From positions 62,001 to 126,000 of the forward strand of contig CAVTBX010000005.1 of assembly GCA_963733135.1 (NCBI GenBank): a DNA stretch of 64,000 bases. Direction: 5' to 3'. This DNA comes from CAVTBX01 sp963733135. GTDB lineage: Bacteria > Actinomycetota > Thermoleophilia > Gaiellales > Gaiellaceae. The position numbers and the translations under genes were made by a program. The number at the start of each line of letters is the position of its first letter. The first letter of the stretch is position 1. Positions 15,289 through 23,582 of this stretch are shown one piece after another. Under the pieces are notes generated by a model. That model ran no database searches. It was not told the DNA's origin and saw nothing but the letters and a program-made list of their open reading frames with translations.

Positions 15289-16025
15289 GAGCCGTGGCAG
15301 CATTCGTCGCCGCGCTGGCAGTCGTGTTGGCTGTGGGCTGCGGTGGCGACGACGACGGCGGAGGATCGGATGCCTCCGGCGCGACCGTATTCGCCGCCGC
15401 CTCGCTGACGGAGGTCTTCGAAGATCTGGCTCCCGACGCGAAGTTCAACTTCGCCGGCTCGGACGAGCTCGCGCTCCAGATCGAGGAAGGAGCGCCGGCC
15501 GACGTCTATGCGGCGGCGAGCCCGAAGTATCCCGACGAGCTTTTCGTGGCCGAGCTCGTCGAGGAGCCGCAGATCTTCGCGACGAACGCGCTCGTTCTGA
15601 TCGTCCCCTCCGACAATCCGGCCGGCATCGAGTCAGTGGCCGACCTCGCCGAGCCGGGCGTCAAGCTCGTCATCGGCGCCGAGGGTGTCCCGGTCGGCGA
15701 TTACACGCGCACCGTGCTCGAGAACATGGGCGAGTCGGACGTGCTCGACAACGTCGTCTCGAACGAGGACGACGTGAAGGCCGTCGTGGCGAAGGTGGCA
15801 CAAGGCGAGGCCGACGCAGGCTTCGTGTACGTCACGGACGTCGGCCCGGTCGGGGAGGACGTCGAGACGATCGATCTTCCGGAGGAGGCGCAGGCCCAGG
15901 TCGAGTATCCGATCGCCGTCGTCTCAGACGCCGAGAACTCGGAGGCAGCTCAGGCGTTCGTCGACCTCGTGCTGTCCGACCGCGGGCGCGAGGCGCTCGA
16001 AGCCGCAGGCTTCGGCGTTCCGTGA
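15285..16025 (+). CDS. modA: Molybdate ABC transporter, substrate-binding lipoprotein
   Basis: 246 residues with a lipoprotein signal (lipobox LAVGC, then a Gly/Asp-rich linker). The mature part begins ATVFAAASLTEVFEDLAP, the ModA signature, and contains FAGSDELALQIEEGAPADVY, the oxyanion-binding region. It captures molybdate outside the membrane for ModBC. The start overlaps the regulator stop (ATGA) and the stop overlaps the modB start (GTGA). Confidence 0.95.
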   Translation: MRAVAAFVAALAVVLAVGCGGDDDGGGSDASGATVFAAASLTEVFEDLAPDAKFNFAGSDELALQIEEGAPADVYAAASPKYPDELFVAELVEEPQIFATNALVLIVPSDNPAGIESVADLAEPGVKLVIGAEGVPVGDYTRTVLENMGESDVLDNVVSNEDDVKAVVAKVAQGEADAGFVYVTDVGPVGEDVETIDLPEEAQAQVEYPIAVVSDAENSEAAQAFVDLVLSDRGREALEAAGFGVP

Positions 16026-16846
16026 GGCGGCTCTTCGAGCTCACGCTCGTCGTCTGCGCAGCGCTCGTCGTCCTGTTCCTGTTCGTTCCCCTGGTCGCTC
16101 TCTTCCTGCGGGTCTCACCCGGGACGCTCGTCGCGCAGCTCGGCAGCGACGTCGCCCTCGAGGCGCTCTGGATAACCGTCAAGACGGGGCTCATCGCACA
16201 CGCGTTCGTTCTTGCGATCGGGACGCCGGCCGCGTATCTCCTCGGCACGCGCCGCTTTCGTGGCCGGGAGTTCGTGCTGACCGCGCTCGAGCTTCCGCTC
16301 GTTCTGCCGCCCGCAGTGGCGGGCATCGCTCTGCTCGCCGCGTTCGGCCGGCGCGGCCTCCTCGGGGAGCAGCTCTCGGTGCTCGGTCTCGAGATCCCTT
16401 TCACGCAGGTCGCGGTCGTCATGGCCGTGACCTTCGTCGCGCTCCCCTTCTACGTGCGACAGGCGGTCGCGTCGTTCGCCGCGCTCGACCGGACGCTCCT
16501 CGACGCCTCGCGGACGCTCGGGGCTAGCCCCTTCAGGACATTCGCCCGGATCGCGCTGCCGCTCTCAGGAGCCGGCCTCGGGGCGGCCTCGACCCTCGCC
16601 TGGGCCCGTGGCACCGGAGAGTTCGGGGCCACGATCATGTTCGCCGGGAGCTTTCAAGGCGTCACCCAGACGCTCCCGCTCGCCATCTACGCCCAGCTCG
16701 ACCAGGACCGAACCGTCGCGATCGCGATCGGGGCGCTTCTCGTCCTCCTGTCCGCCGTCGTCCTCCTCGCTGTCAAGCTCCTACCCTCGTGGCAGCGCTC
16801 CACGTTCGACTCGCCCATCCCCTACGCGACTTCCGGCTCGCCCTAG
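16022..16846 (+). CDS. modB: Molybdate ABC transporter permease
   Basis: 274 residues, GTG start. Five to six hydrophobic spans are visible and the cytoplasmic EAA loop reads LDASRTLGASPFRTFARIALP, the ModB/CysT type that contacts the ATPase. Members have ELPLVLPPAVAGIALL, seen at about residue 90. The 3' end overlaps modC by 58 nt. Confidence 0.95.
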   Translation: MRRLFELTLVVCAALVVLFLFVPLVALFLRVSPGTLVAQLGSDVALEALWITVKTGLIAHAFVLAIGTPAAYLLGTRRFRGREFVLTALELPLVLPPAVAGIALLAAFGRRGLLGEQLSVLGLEIPFTQVAVVMAVTFVALPFYVRQAVASFAALDRTLLDASRTLGASPFRTFARIALPLSGAGLGAASTLAWARGTGEFGATIMFAGSFQGVTQTLPLAIYAQLDQDRTVAIAIGALLVLLSAVVLLAVKLLPSWQRSTFDSPIPYATSGSP

Positions 16847-17820
16847 AGCTGGAGGTCGGCCGGACCGCCTCCGTGCTGGTCGGCCCGTCAGGCGCAGGGA
16901 AGACGACCGTCCTAAGGGCAATCGCGGGCCTCGTTCGCCCCGAGTCCGGCCGGGTCGCAATCGGAGACCGCGTCTGGCTCGACACCGAGACCGGCGTGAA
17001 CCTGCCGCCCGAGGACCGGTCCGTCGGGCTTGTCTTCCAGGAGTACGCACTCTTCCCGCACCTGAGCGTCCGGCGGAACGTCGCCTACGGCGCGACGGGC
17101 GAGGTCGACGAGCTGCTCGAGCGCTTTCGGATCGCTCGGCTCGCAGACGCGCGGCCCGGCGAGCTCTCGGGCGGCGAGCGCCAGCGGGTCGGGCTGGCGA
17201 GAGCACTGGCGCGGGAACCGGACGTCCTGCTGCTCGACGAGCCGCTGTCGGCGCTCGATGCCCGCACGCGCGCGCACGTCCGAGAGGAGCTGCGGGAGCT
17301 GCTCGACGGGCTCGACATCCCGACGCTGATAGTCACACACGACTTTGCCGACGCAGCCGCGCTCGCGCCCAGCGTCTCGGTGCTGGTGGAGGGCGAGGTC
17401 GTCCAGAGCGGCGCCCCGACCGACCTGATCGCTTCGCCGGCGAGCCCGTTCGTGGCCGACTTCGCGGGCGGCAACCTATTGGTCGGAACGGCACGCTCGG
17501 CCGCCGACGGACTCACCGACGTGGAGATCGGCGATGGACTCCTGGTGCGCTCGACCGACGATGCCGAGGGGCGAGTGGGCGTGGTCATCTACCCGTGGGA
17601 GATCGCGGTCGCGCTCGAGGCGCCGACCGACTCCGCGCAGAACCACGTGCGGGCCGAGATCGCGTCGCTCGTGCCCGTGGCGAACCGGATGCGCGTCCGA
17701 ATCGGGCCGCTCACGGCCGAGATCACGGCGGCCTCGGCCGAGCGGCTCGGACTGAGACGCGGCCTGCCGGTCGTCGCGAGCTTCAAGGCGACCGGCACCC
17801 GCCTCGTGCCTCTGGACTAG
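16789..17820 (+). CDS. modC: Molybdate ABC transporter ATP-binding protein
   Basis: 343 residues, GTG start within modB. Walker A GPSGAGKTT, Q-loop FQEYALFPHL, signature LSGGERQRV, Walker B VLLLDEPLSALD and H-loop THD are all intact. The last 60 residues form a TOBE domain (NHVRAEIASLVPVANRMRVR), typical of ModC. It powers molybdate import. The stop overlaps the convergent GFA gene by four bases. Confidence 0.95.
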   Translation: MAALHVRLAHPLRDFRLALELEVGRTASVLVGPSGAGKTTVLRAIAGLVRPESGRVAIGDRVWLDTETGVNLPPEDRSVGLVFQEYALFPHLSVRRNVAYGATGEVDELLERFRIARLADARPGELSGGERQRVGLARALAREPDVLLLDEPLSALDARTRAHVREELRELLDGLDIPTLIVTHDFADAAALAPSVSVLVEGEVVQSGAPTDLIASPASPFVADFAGGNLLVGTARSAADGLTDVEIGDGLLVRSTDDAEGRVGVVIYPWEIAVALEAPTDSAQNHVRAEIASLVPVANRMRVRIGPLTAEITAASAERLGLRRGLPVVASFKATGTRLVPLD

Positions 17821-18218
17821 CCGGGCGGAGCGTCGGGGTGCCGCGGCAAGCCGTCGTCCGGGATCTCCTGCCAGGATGCGGCGTAGGCGACGAACTGATG
17901 CCACTGCGGACGAATGCCGGGGTCCTCGTCGAGCGTGCCGAGACGAACGCCCACGAGCTCCTCGGTCCCACCGGGACGGCTGAAGAGCGCCGAGCCGCAG
18001 CGGCCGCAGAAGAGCTTCTCGAAGCCGCCCTCCGGCGCCCATACGCGGAGCTCCTCCTCGCCGGAGAGGACTCGCACCGAGCCGGGCTCAGCCCGCGCGT
18101 TCGCCGAGGCGGCCGTTCCACTCCGCCGCTGGCAGCGGGTGCAATGGCAGTAGGCGGCGGAAACGAACGGGGTCGTGACCTCGTAGCGGATCGCTCCGCA
18201 CCCGCAGGCGCCGGTCAC
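17817..18218 (-). CDS. GFA/CENP-V family zinc-binding protein
   Basis: 133 residues with the GFA cysteine pattern: CGCGAIRYE at the N-terminus, YCHCTRCQRRSG around residue 25 and FCGRCGSALF around residue 70. These bind one or two zinc ions. The family was named for glutathione-dependent formaldehyde activation but most members have no proven reaction. GTG start overlapping the ferritin stop (GTGA), so it is the second gene of that pair. Confidence 0.88.
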   Translation of the reverse strand: MTGACGCGAIRYEVTTPFVSAAYCHCTRCQRRSGTAASANARAEPGSVRVLSGEEELRVWAPEGGFEKLFCGRCGSALFSRPGGTEELVGVRLGTLDEDPGIRPQWHQFVAYAASWQEIPDDGLPRHPDAPPG

Positions 18219-18742
18219 AGGGCGCCGCCGGCGGCCGGCGGTGCGCCGGCCGGATCACCTTCCCCGCGTGTGGTTCGGGCCAGATGCTCTTCGACGAGCA
18301 GCACGCTCGCCCCCTCGGCCCGCTCCACAAGAGCGAGGAGACTCGACATGCTCGCGACCTCCTCGCGCTGCTCGTCGAGGAACCAGCCCAGGAACTGCTC
18401 GCCGACGAGATCGCCCTCCTCGCGGGCCAGCCGCGCGAGCCCGACGATCTGCTCGGTCACCTGCCGCTCCTGCTCGAGCGCGAGGCGGACAGGAGAGACG
18501 ACGTCTCCGAACTCGGCCTGCGGCGCCTCGACGCCGGGGATTCGAACGGTCTCGCCGGCATCGAGGAGGTACTGGACGATCATCATCGCGTGGTTTCGCT
18601 CCTCGAGCGCCTGGCGGTAGAAGTGAGCGGCGAGCTGCGGCAACGTCTCGGCGTCGTAGTGCACCGCGATCGCGACGTACTGCTGCGAGGCCGCGAACTC
18701 CCGCCCGACCTGATCGTTCAGCGCGTCCGGGAAACGAGCCAT
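18215..18742 (-). CDS. Ferritin
   Basis: 175 residues, a four-helix non-haem ferritin. Ferroxidase-site candidates are E15, Y22, E48 and H51 (motif EERNHAM), with further Glu/Gln residues in LALEQERQVTEQI and WFLDEQREE. It stores iron as a mineral inside a 24-mer shell. The C-terminal tail is Gly/Ala/Pro-rich. It is paired with the GFA-family gene. Confidence 0.92.
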   Translation of the reverse strand: MARFPDALNDQVGREFAASQQYVAIAVHYDAETLPQLAAHFYRQALEERNHAMMIVQYLLDAGETVRIPGVEAPQAEFGDVVSPVRLALEQERQVTEQIVGLARLAREEGDLVGEQFLGWFLDEQREEVASMSSLLALVERAEGASVLLVEEHLARTTRGEGDPAGAPPAAGGAL

Positions 18743-18780
18743 ACGGCGATCCTACTCACCCTTCCGTCCCGACTGGGGCC

Positions 18781-19257
18781 CTAGCTCTGTGTGGCTGTCG
18801 CCAGAATCTGGCCGACGACTCGCCCCAGATCACGTGCTCCGAAGGGCTTCTGGAGGAACGCAGCGCCCTCCTCGAGCTCGCCGTCCCGAAGCGCTGCGTC
18901 ATCCGAGTAGCCGGAGATATAGAGGATGGGTAGGGCCGGCCGGCGCTCGCGGAGCCTGGCCGCCAGGACGCGCCCGCTCATGTGCGGCATCACCACGTCG
19001 GTCACGAGGGCGTCGATGCGTTCCCCGTCGGCGACGCCGAGTGCCTCCAACGGATCGGCGGCCACAAGCACGTCGTAGTGCTGCGCGCGAAGCATCTCTG
19101 CCGCGAGCTCACGGACGATAAGCTCGTCCTCGACGAGCAGGATCCGCTCGTTGCCGCCCTCCAGCAATGGGGCGGGCGCTGCGCTCGGAGACGGCGCTGC
19201 TGCATCTCGCGGGGGCGAGACGTCGAGAGTGGCGCCGACTCCCGGGTTGATCGTCAC
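18781..19257 (-). CDS. Response-regulator receiver domain, probably the tail of a decayed hybrid kinase
   Basis: The supported part is a REC domain (ERILLVEDELIVRELAAEML ... DALVTDVVMPHMSG ... LYISGYSD ... FLQKPFG) with its acidic pocket, phospho-Asp and Lys. The GTG at 19257 gives 158 residues. Just before the REC domain, INPGVGATLDVSPP resembles the last strand of a histidine-kinase ATPase domain, as in hybrid kinases. Further upstream the frame stays open to about 19536 but is Arg-rich and unlike a kinase. The start is uncertain. Confidence 0.65.
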   Translation of the reverse strand: MTINPGVGATLDVSPPRDAAAPSPSAAPAPLLEGGNERILLVEDELIVRELAAEMLRAQHYDVLVAADPLEALGVADGERIDALVTDVVMPHMSGRVLAARLRERRPALPILYISGYSDDAALRDGELEEGAAFLQKPFGARDLGRVVGQILATATQS

Positions 19258-19542
19258 AGGATCGGCTCGCCGCCCTGATCCCTCGTCGCCGAGTTCCCAG
19301 GATCGAAGGGTCCCAGCCGGGTCGGCTGTTCCATCGCCACGACTCTGGCATCGGCGCTCGCGCCCACGCTCACGAGGACAAGCCGGGGTGGTCGCGCATC
19401 CCCGATTCAGCGTAGTCCGGGCGGCCTGTAGGAGGCTCCGTTCGCCAGGAGGGTTTGGCGAAACAGCCGTTGTGCCGCCCTGGCCGTGCTGCTCGCCTCG
19501 AGGCGCACAACCAGACACCGAAGACCGTCTCCCCAAACCCTC

Positions 19543-19851
19543 CTAGTCGTCGTCTCCCCCGCCGTGACCGGAGTTGTCGCTCCCGGAGCCGCTGTTTCCT
19601 CCGTTGTCGTCGGTCGTCGTACCGTCCGTGGTGGTGTCCTCGGTCGTGGTTTCTTCGGTTGTCCCATCGTCGTCCGTGCCGGTGCGTCCGTCCTCGGTCT
19701 CGGTGCTCTCGGAGCCGATCGAGCCGACCGGGCTCAGGTTTCCGACCGGGTCGTTCCCGGTGCCGCTGGCATCCTCGAGGAGCGACGTGGCCGCGTAGGC
19801 CGCGCCGGCGGCGAGCAGACAGGCGGCGATCGTGATCGCTATGACTCGCAT
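19543..19851 (-). CDS. Small exported Thr/Asp-rich protein
   Basis: 102 residues from the ATG at 19851. A signal-type segment (MRVIAITIAACLLAAGAAYA) precedes a low-complexity region of Ser/Thr/Glu/Asp ending in a Gly/Asp-rich tail. There is no recognised domain. It lies 10 bp downstream of the ferredoxin reductase and is probably the last gene of that operon. Its extracellular, Thr-rich nature and ApbE in the same operon raise the question of covalent flavin attachment, but no DxxTGAT-type motif is present. Confidence 0.7.
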   Translation of the reverse strand: MRVIAITIAACLLAAGAAYAATSLLEDASGTGNDPVGNLSPVGSIGSESTETEDGRTGTDDDGTTEETTTEDTTTDGTTTDDNGGNSGSGSDNSGHGGGDDD

Positions 19852-19861
19852 CGCGCTCACC

Positions 19862-20998
19862 TTACGCAGCCTCTGCGAGCGCCGAGCTGAGCTCGCGTCG
19901 AAGTGCGCCGATCTCGCGTGGGCGGTTGGCGACGAGCGCAGCCAGCGGACGACCTGCGGCGTCGAGGTAGCGCACCGTGAACTCGCCGGGCCCGCCGTCG
20001 ATCTCAACACGATGCCACTCCTCCGCATGGCCGACGTACTGGAGCCGAAGGCCGAACTGATCCGACCAGAAGTACGGGAGGTCGTCGTACGGCTCCTCCC
20101 GACCCAGGATCGCACGAGCCACCGCCGCGGCCTGGCCGGCCGCGCTCGTCCAGTGCTCGACCCGCAGGCGGCGGCCAAGAGCAGGCCGGTACGCGCTTGC
20201 CACGTCGCCGCACGCATAGACGCCCGGGAGCTCGGTCCGCCCGCAGGCGTCCGTCGGGATCCCGGCCTGCTCTCCGAGGAGCTCTCCCGCGGGCAGCACG
20301 CCGATGCCGACCAGGACAGCGGCGCAGTCGATCCGCGCCCCGTCGGCAAGTACGACCGCGCAGACGCGACCGTCGGGGCCGGCCTCGATCCGCTCGACGC
20401 CCGACCCGAGCCGAACATCTGCGCCCCGCCCCCGCCAGTGCTCCGCGAGAAGCCCACCGACCTCCGGCCCGAGCGCCCGGGTGAAGGGCCTCGGCGCGGC
20501 CTCGACGAGCGTCACGTCGACGCCGAGCGAAAGCGCGGTCGACGCGGCCTCGGCGCCGACGAACCCGGCGCCGATCACGCAGAGGCGCACGCCCGGCTCG
20601 AGGTCGGCCCGGAGGGCGTCGGCGTCCGAGCGAGTGCGGAGAACGTGAACGCCGTCCGGCTGCTCGCCCGGGAGGCGGCGCGCCCGCGCGCCCGTAGCGA
20701 TCACCAGGGCGGCCCACGAGACTCCTCCGGCGACGCGGCCGAGGAGGTCGACGGACTCGATGCGTTCTCCGAGCCTGAGCTCGATTCCCTGCGCGGCCCA
20801 GAAGTCGTCCGGCCGAAGGTCGACGCTCTCGCGCGCGCCGGCCAGAAGCTCCTTCGAGAGCGCCGGACGCTCATAGGGAGCGTGTGGCTCGTCGCCGAAG
20901 ACCACGATCCGCCCGCCGAAGCCTTCGGCTCGGAGTGTTTCCGCGCAACGCGAGCCGGCGAGCCCGGCTCCCACGATGACGACCGTCCCGGGGGTCAC
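19862..20998 (-). CDS. FAD-dependent ferredoxin reductase
   Basis: 378 residues, GTG start (VTPGTVVIVGAGLAGSRCAE). It has the FAD dinucleotide fold at the N-terminus, a second GxGxxG fold for NAD(P)H (LCVIGAGFVGAEAAS), the TELPGVYACGDVA motif that contacts FAD and a C-terminal reductase domain. This is the rubredoxin/ferredoxin reductase family that passes electrons from NAD(P)H to small iron-sulfur proteins. It overlaps the ferredoxin gene by GTGA, which makes that ferredoxin its likely partner. Confidence 0.92.
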   Translation of the reverse strand: MTPGTVVIVGAGLAGSRCAETLRAEGFGGRIVVFGDEPHAPYERPALSKELLAGARESVDLRPDDFWAAQGIELRLGERIESVDLLGRVAGGVSWAALVIATGARARRLPGEQPDGVHVLRTRSDADALRADLEPGVRLCVIGAGFVGAEAASTALSLGVDVTLVEAAPRPFTRALGPEVGGLLAEHWRGRGADVRLGSGVERIEAGPDGRVCAVVLADGARIDCAAVLVGIGVLPAGELLGEQAGIPTDACGRTELPGVYACGDVASAYRPALGRRLRVEHWTSAAGQAAAVARAILGREEPYDDLPYFWSDQFGLRLQYVGHAEEWHRVEIDGGPGEFTVRYLDAAGRPLAALVANRPREIGALRRELSSALAEAA

Positions 20999-21210
20999 GC
21001 TGCCTGCCTTCCGGTCTCGATCTCGAAGACCGAGATCGCCCCCATCGGGCAGGAGCCGGCCGCGTCGAGGACGGACTCGTCGTCCGTCTCGCCGACGCGC
21101 GTGCCTGCGACGCCCGAACCGTCGAGCTCGAAGATCTCGGGCGCCATGTCGGCACACGAGCCGAACCCGCTGCAAAGCGAGCGGTCGATCTGGATGCGGT
21201 ACGTGCTCAT
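20995..21210 (-). CDS. Small ferredoxin, probably [3Fe-4S]
   Basis: 71 residues with Cys in CSGFGSC and a third in SCPMGAI. The C-x5-C ... CP spacing is that of single-cluster ferredoxins that serve cytochromes P450 and other oxidoreductases. With three cysteines in the pattern a [3Fe-4S] cluster is likely. It sits between its reductase and the membrane cytochrome-like gene, overlapping both by four bases. Confidence 0.92.
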   Translation of the reverse strand: MSTYRIQIDRSLCSGFGSCADMAPEIFELDGSGVAGTRVGETDDESVLDAAGSCPMGAISVFEIETGRQAA

Positions 21211-21767
21211 CGTTCCCCTTTCGGGACGGCGACCCTCGAGGTCGCGATTGGGAGCGCGCGCCAGGCGGTCGCGAGCGCGACCGCACCGACGGCGCCGAGG
21301 TACATGGACATGGCCCAGGGAGCCGCGGAGTCGGTGCCGGCGAAGAGCCCGTGCGCCGTCGCGGCGGCAAAGATGCCGTAGGTCGCCCAGTGAAGGCGCC
21401 GCCAGTTCTTCGGGCCGATGCGCTTCCGGAGCGCGAACGAGACGTAGACGAGCAGCATGAGGTTCCCGGCGAGGACGCCGAGCGCCGTCGGGAGGGGCCG
21501 GTAGGACGCGAGACCTGGCACGACGAGCGCCGCGAGCGAGATCTCGACGGTCTCGTCCAGGACGAGGACAACGCCGTGAACGCCGACGAAGGCGAGGCCG
21601 AGCAGCGCCAGGAAGCGATGGGCGTCGACGACGGTCGGCTGGCGGAGCGCCGGCCCGAACGGCTTCGACTTCACGACGAGGCCGGCCACGACCGAGAGCG
21701 TCAGGAGCCCGTACGCGGCGATTCCGCTCGCGCGCGCGAGAAACCAGAAGGTTGGGTCGTGCTTCAT
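21207..21767 (-). CDS. Ferric-reductase-like membrane protein (predicted b-haem)
   Basis: 186 residues with about six hydrophobic segments. His residues at the membrane face (DAHRFLALL, GVHG, RRLHWATY, AHGLF) fit paired haem-b ligands of the ferric reductase/MsrQ type. It has no cytosolic FAD/NAD domain of its own, which fits with the separate ferredoxin and reductase encoded next to it. It may move electrons across the membrane to extracytoplasmic acceptors. ATGA overlaps on both sides. Confidence 0.85.
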   Translation of the reverse strand: MKHDPTFWFLARASGIAAYGLLTLSVVAGLVVKSKPFGPALRQPTVVDAHRFLALLGLAFVGVHGVVLVLDETVEISLAALVVPGLASYRPLPTALGVLAGNLMLLVYVSFALRKRIGPKNWRRLHWATYGIFAAATAHGLFAGTDSAAPWAMSMYLGAVGAVALATAWRALPIATSRVAVPKGER

Positions 21768-22609
21768 GCGAGCGCTCCCGTTCTCGTCACCGAGCCGTCA
21801 AGCCCGACGAGGATCGCGTCGCGGCCGCCAGACTCGGCGCCCAGGAAGACGTCCTTCGCGGCCACCTCGGCGGCGACGGCGCTCGGCGCAGCGACCGTCA
21901 CGCGAAGCCAGGGCGAGGTCGCCGGCCGACCCGTCGTGGGGTCGATGAGATGGTGTCGCTCCTCCCCGTTTCGCACCCAGCGGCGCTTGTCCCGGCCCGA
22001 GGTGGCGAGGCCGCCGCCTGTGAGGCCGACCGTCAGAGGCCGCCCGGGCGTTTCCACCGAGACGGCCCACACGCCCGCCCTCGGTACGCCTGCGACAGCG
22101 ACATCGCCGCCTGCGTTCACCAGGCAGGGGCCAAGGCCGGCCAAGCCCACGACGGCGGTGTCGACGGCGTACCCCTTGCCGATCCCACCGAGATCGATCC
22201 GAACGCCGGGCCCGAGCACGACCGAGTCGCCGTCGACGCGAACCTCGGAGGCGGCCAAGTAGCAGTCTGTTACTTGGCCGGGGGCCTCCTCGGGGGACAG
22301 GTTCTCGAATGTCCGGTCGTAGCCCGCGGCGATGAGGGCGTCGTGGATCGTCGGGTCGAAGCGGCCGCAGGTCGCGTTCCTCGCCTCGAGCGCGAGCGCG
22401 ACGACGTGGGCGAGCTCGGGCCGGCCCTCGATCCGACCCTCGCGGTTGAGCCGCGAGAGCGCGGAATCCGGCCGGAAGCGGGAAAGGCTGCCCTCGAGGC
22501 GCTCGAACTCGGCCTCGACCGCAAGCAGCGCCGCAGGAGCCTCGTGGTCGTCGGACTCGAGGAGCGCCTCGACGGTCGTCCCCATGGCCGGAAAGACGTG
22601 GCGCAGCAT
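21764..22609 (-). CDS. apbE: FAD:protein FMN transferase (ApbE family)
   Basis: 281 residues from the ATG at 22609, which overlaps the upstream stop (TGATG). It shows MGTTVEALL, the IDLGGIGKGYAVD motif, VNAGGDVAV and the HHLIDPTTGRPA motif that are conserved in ApbE. These enzymes attach FMN to Thr or Ser of extracytoplasmic carrier proteins. There is no recognisable FMN-binding-domain substrate in the window. Confidence 0.92.
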   Translation of the reverse strand: MLRHVFPAMGTTVEALLESDDHEAPAALLAVEAEFERLEGSLSRFRPDSALSRLNREGRIEGRPELAHVVALALEARNATCGRFDPTIHDALIAAGYDRTFENLSPEEAPGQVTDCYLAASEVRVDGDSVVLGPGVRIDLGGIGKGYAVDTAVVGLAGLGPCLVNAGGDVAVAGVPRAGVWAVSVETPGRPLTVGLTGGGLATSGRDKRRWVRNGEERHHLIDPTTGRPATSPWLRVTVAAPSAVAAEVAAKDVFLGAESGGRDAILVGLDGSVTRTGALA

Positions 22610-22965
22610 CACGAGCTCCCCGAGGACGTGACGGGCGGCAGGGACGTCACCTGCGCCGCGGGCGCCGAAGCAGGCGCCGCGGCGGGCGGAGCTGCGGCAG
22701 CGGGGGGAGCTGCGCCGAGTGCCGCGTGAACCCGCTGCTGGTCGGAGAACTCTCGCCTGTAGGCGGCGAAGCGTCGCTCCACCAGGCGATTCACTCTCTC
22801 CTGCTCGCGCCCGAGCCTTGTCTCGCGCTTCTGGAGCGCAAGCAGCCTCGGATCCGTTGACGGCGCTGCCTTCGGGAAGGGATTCGCCGCCACGACCGCC
22901 CACGACATGAGGAAGACGAGGCAGCCCAGCGCGAGTGCGTAGAGCCTGGCGACGTGGTCAGTCAT
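22609..22965 (-). CDS. Membrane-anchored coiled-coil protein with Ala/Pro-rich tail
   Basis: 118 residues from the ATG at 22965. One N-terminal hydrophobic segment (YALALGCLVFLMSWAVVAA) is followed by a charged helix (about 45-85) and an Ala/Pro/Ser tail. It matches no family I recognise. It is coupled to apbE by a one-base overlap and to the preceding gene by eight bases. Confidence 0.65.
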   Translation of the reverse strand: MTDHVARLYALALGCLVFLMSWAVVAANPFPKAAPSTDPRLLALQKRETRLGREQERVNRLVERRFAAYRREFSDQQRVHAALGAAPPAAAAPPAAAPASAPAAQVTSLPPVTSSGSS

Positions 22966-23440
22966 CGTCCTCGGAGTCGTCGAGAGCGTCCTCACGGGCG
23001 TCCGCAAGATCGTCGGCGCGGTCCTCGGCGGCATCCGCGGCATCGTCTTCGCGGTCGTCGTCGTGGTCGTCGAAGTCGTCGTGACCGTGGTCGTCGTCGA
23101 AGTCGTGGCCGCTGCTCACCGAGCCGGGACCAGAGCTCGAGACGAGCTGCGGGCCCGGTCCGGGGCCGGAGGAGATCGAGCCTCCCGGGCTGCCAGAAGC
23201 GCCCGACGACGCCGGAACTGCGAGCGCGGACAGCTTCGGAGGCCGCTTGCGGGCCTGAGTGCGAATCCGCTTTGAGATCCGGTCTAGCTGTCTGTCACGA
23301 GTCTGGATCTGTGCGTCCGAGACCTCCGTGGCGCTTGACGCGGACGCGCCGAGCTCGGTCGTCCGCACCGCGGCGAACACACCCGCGACGAGCGCGAGGG
23401 CGACCACGAGCGAGATGAGTAGCGCGTGCTTTCGAGCCAT
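22958..23440 (-). CDS. Membrane-anchored protein with extreme His/Asp-rich tail
   Basis: 160 residues: an N-terminal membrane segment (LLISLVVALALVAGVFA), a short charged helix, a Ser/Gly/Pro linker and then about 50 residues of almost only Asp, His, Glu, Phe and Ala (HDFDDDHGHDDFDDHDDDRE). Such a tail could bind divalent metal outside the cell. First gene of the redox operon, opposite the two-component system. No family recognised. Confidence 0.65.
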   Translation of the reverse strand: MARKHALLISLVVALALVAGVFAAVRTTELGASASSATEVSDAQIQTRDRQLDRISKRIRTQARKRPPKLSALAVPASSGASGSPGGSISSGPGPGPQLVSSSGPGSVSSGHDFDDDHGHDDFDDHDDDREDDAADAAEDRADDLADAREDALDDSEDDD

Positions 23441-23582
23441 GCGTGCCTCCTTGTCGGTCTGCTACGACCGTAGGAGCCGCCACCTGAACGGCGGGCTCAC
23501 GGAAGGCAAAGACCTCCCCAAGCCCAGGCAAAGGTTCGGAAGCCAGGCCGCTCGCGGTCTCGCGGCGTGCCACCATGCGGCC

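Noticed and set aside
19543..19851. ApbE flavinylation motif in the Thr/Asp-rich exported protein
   Set aside because: No DxxTGAT-like sequence is present; only an unproven hypothesis remains.
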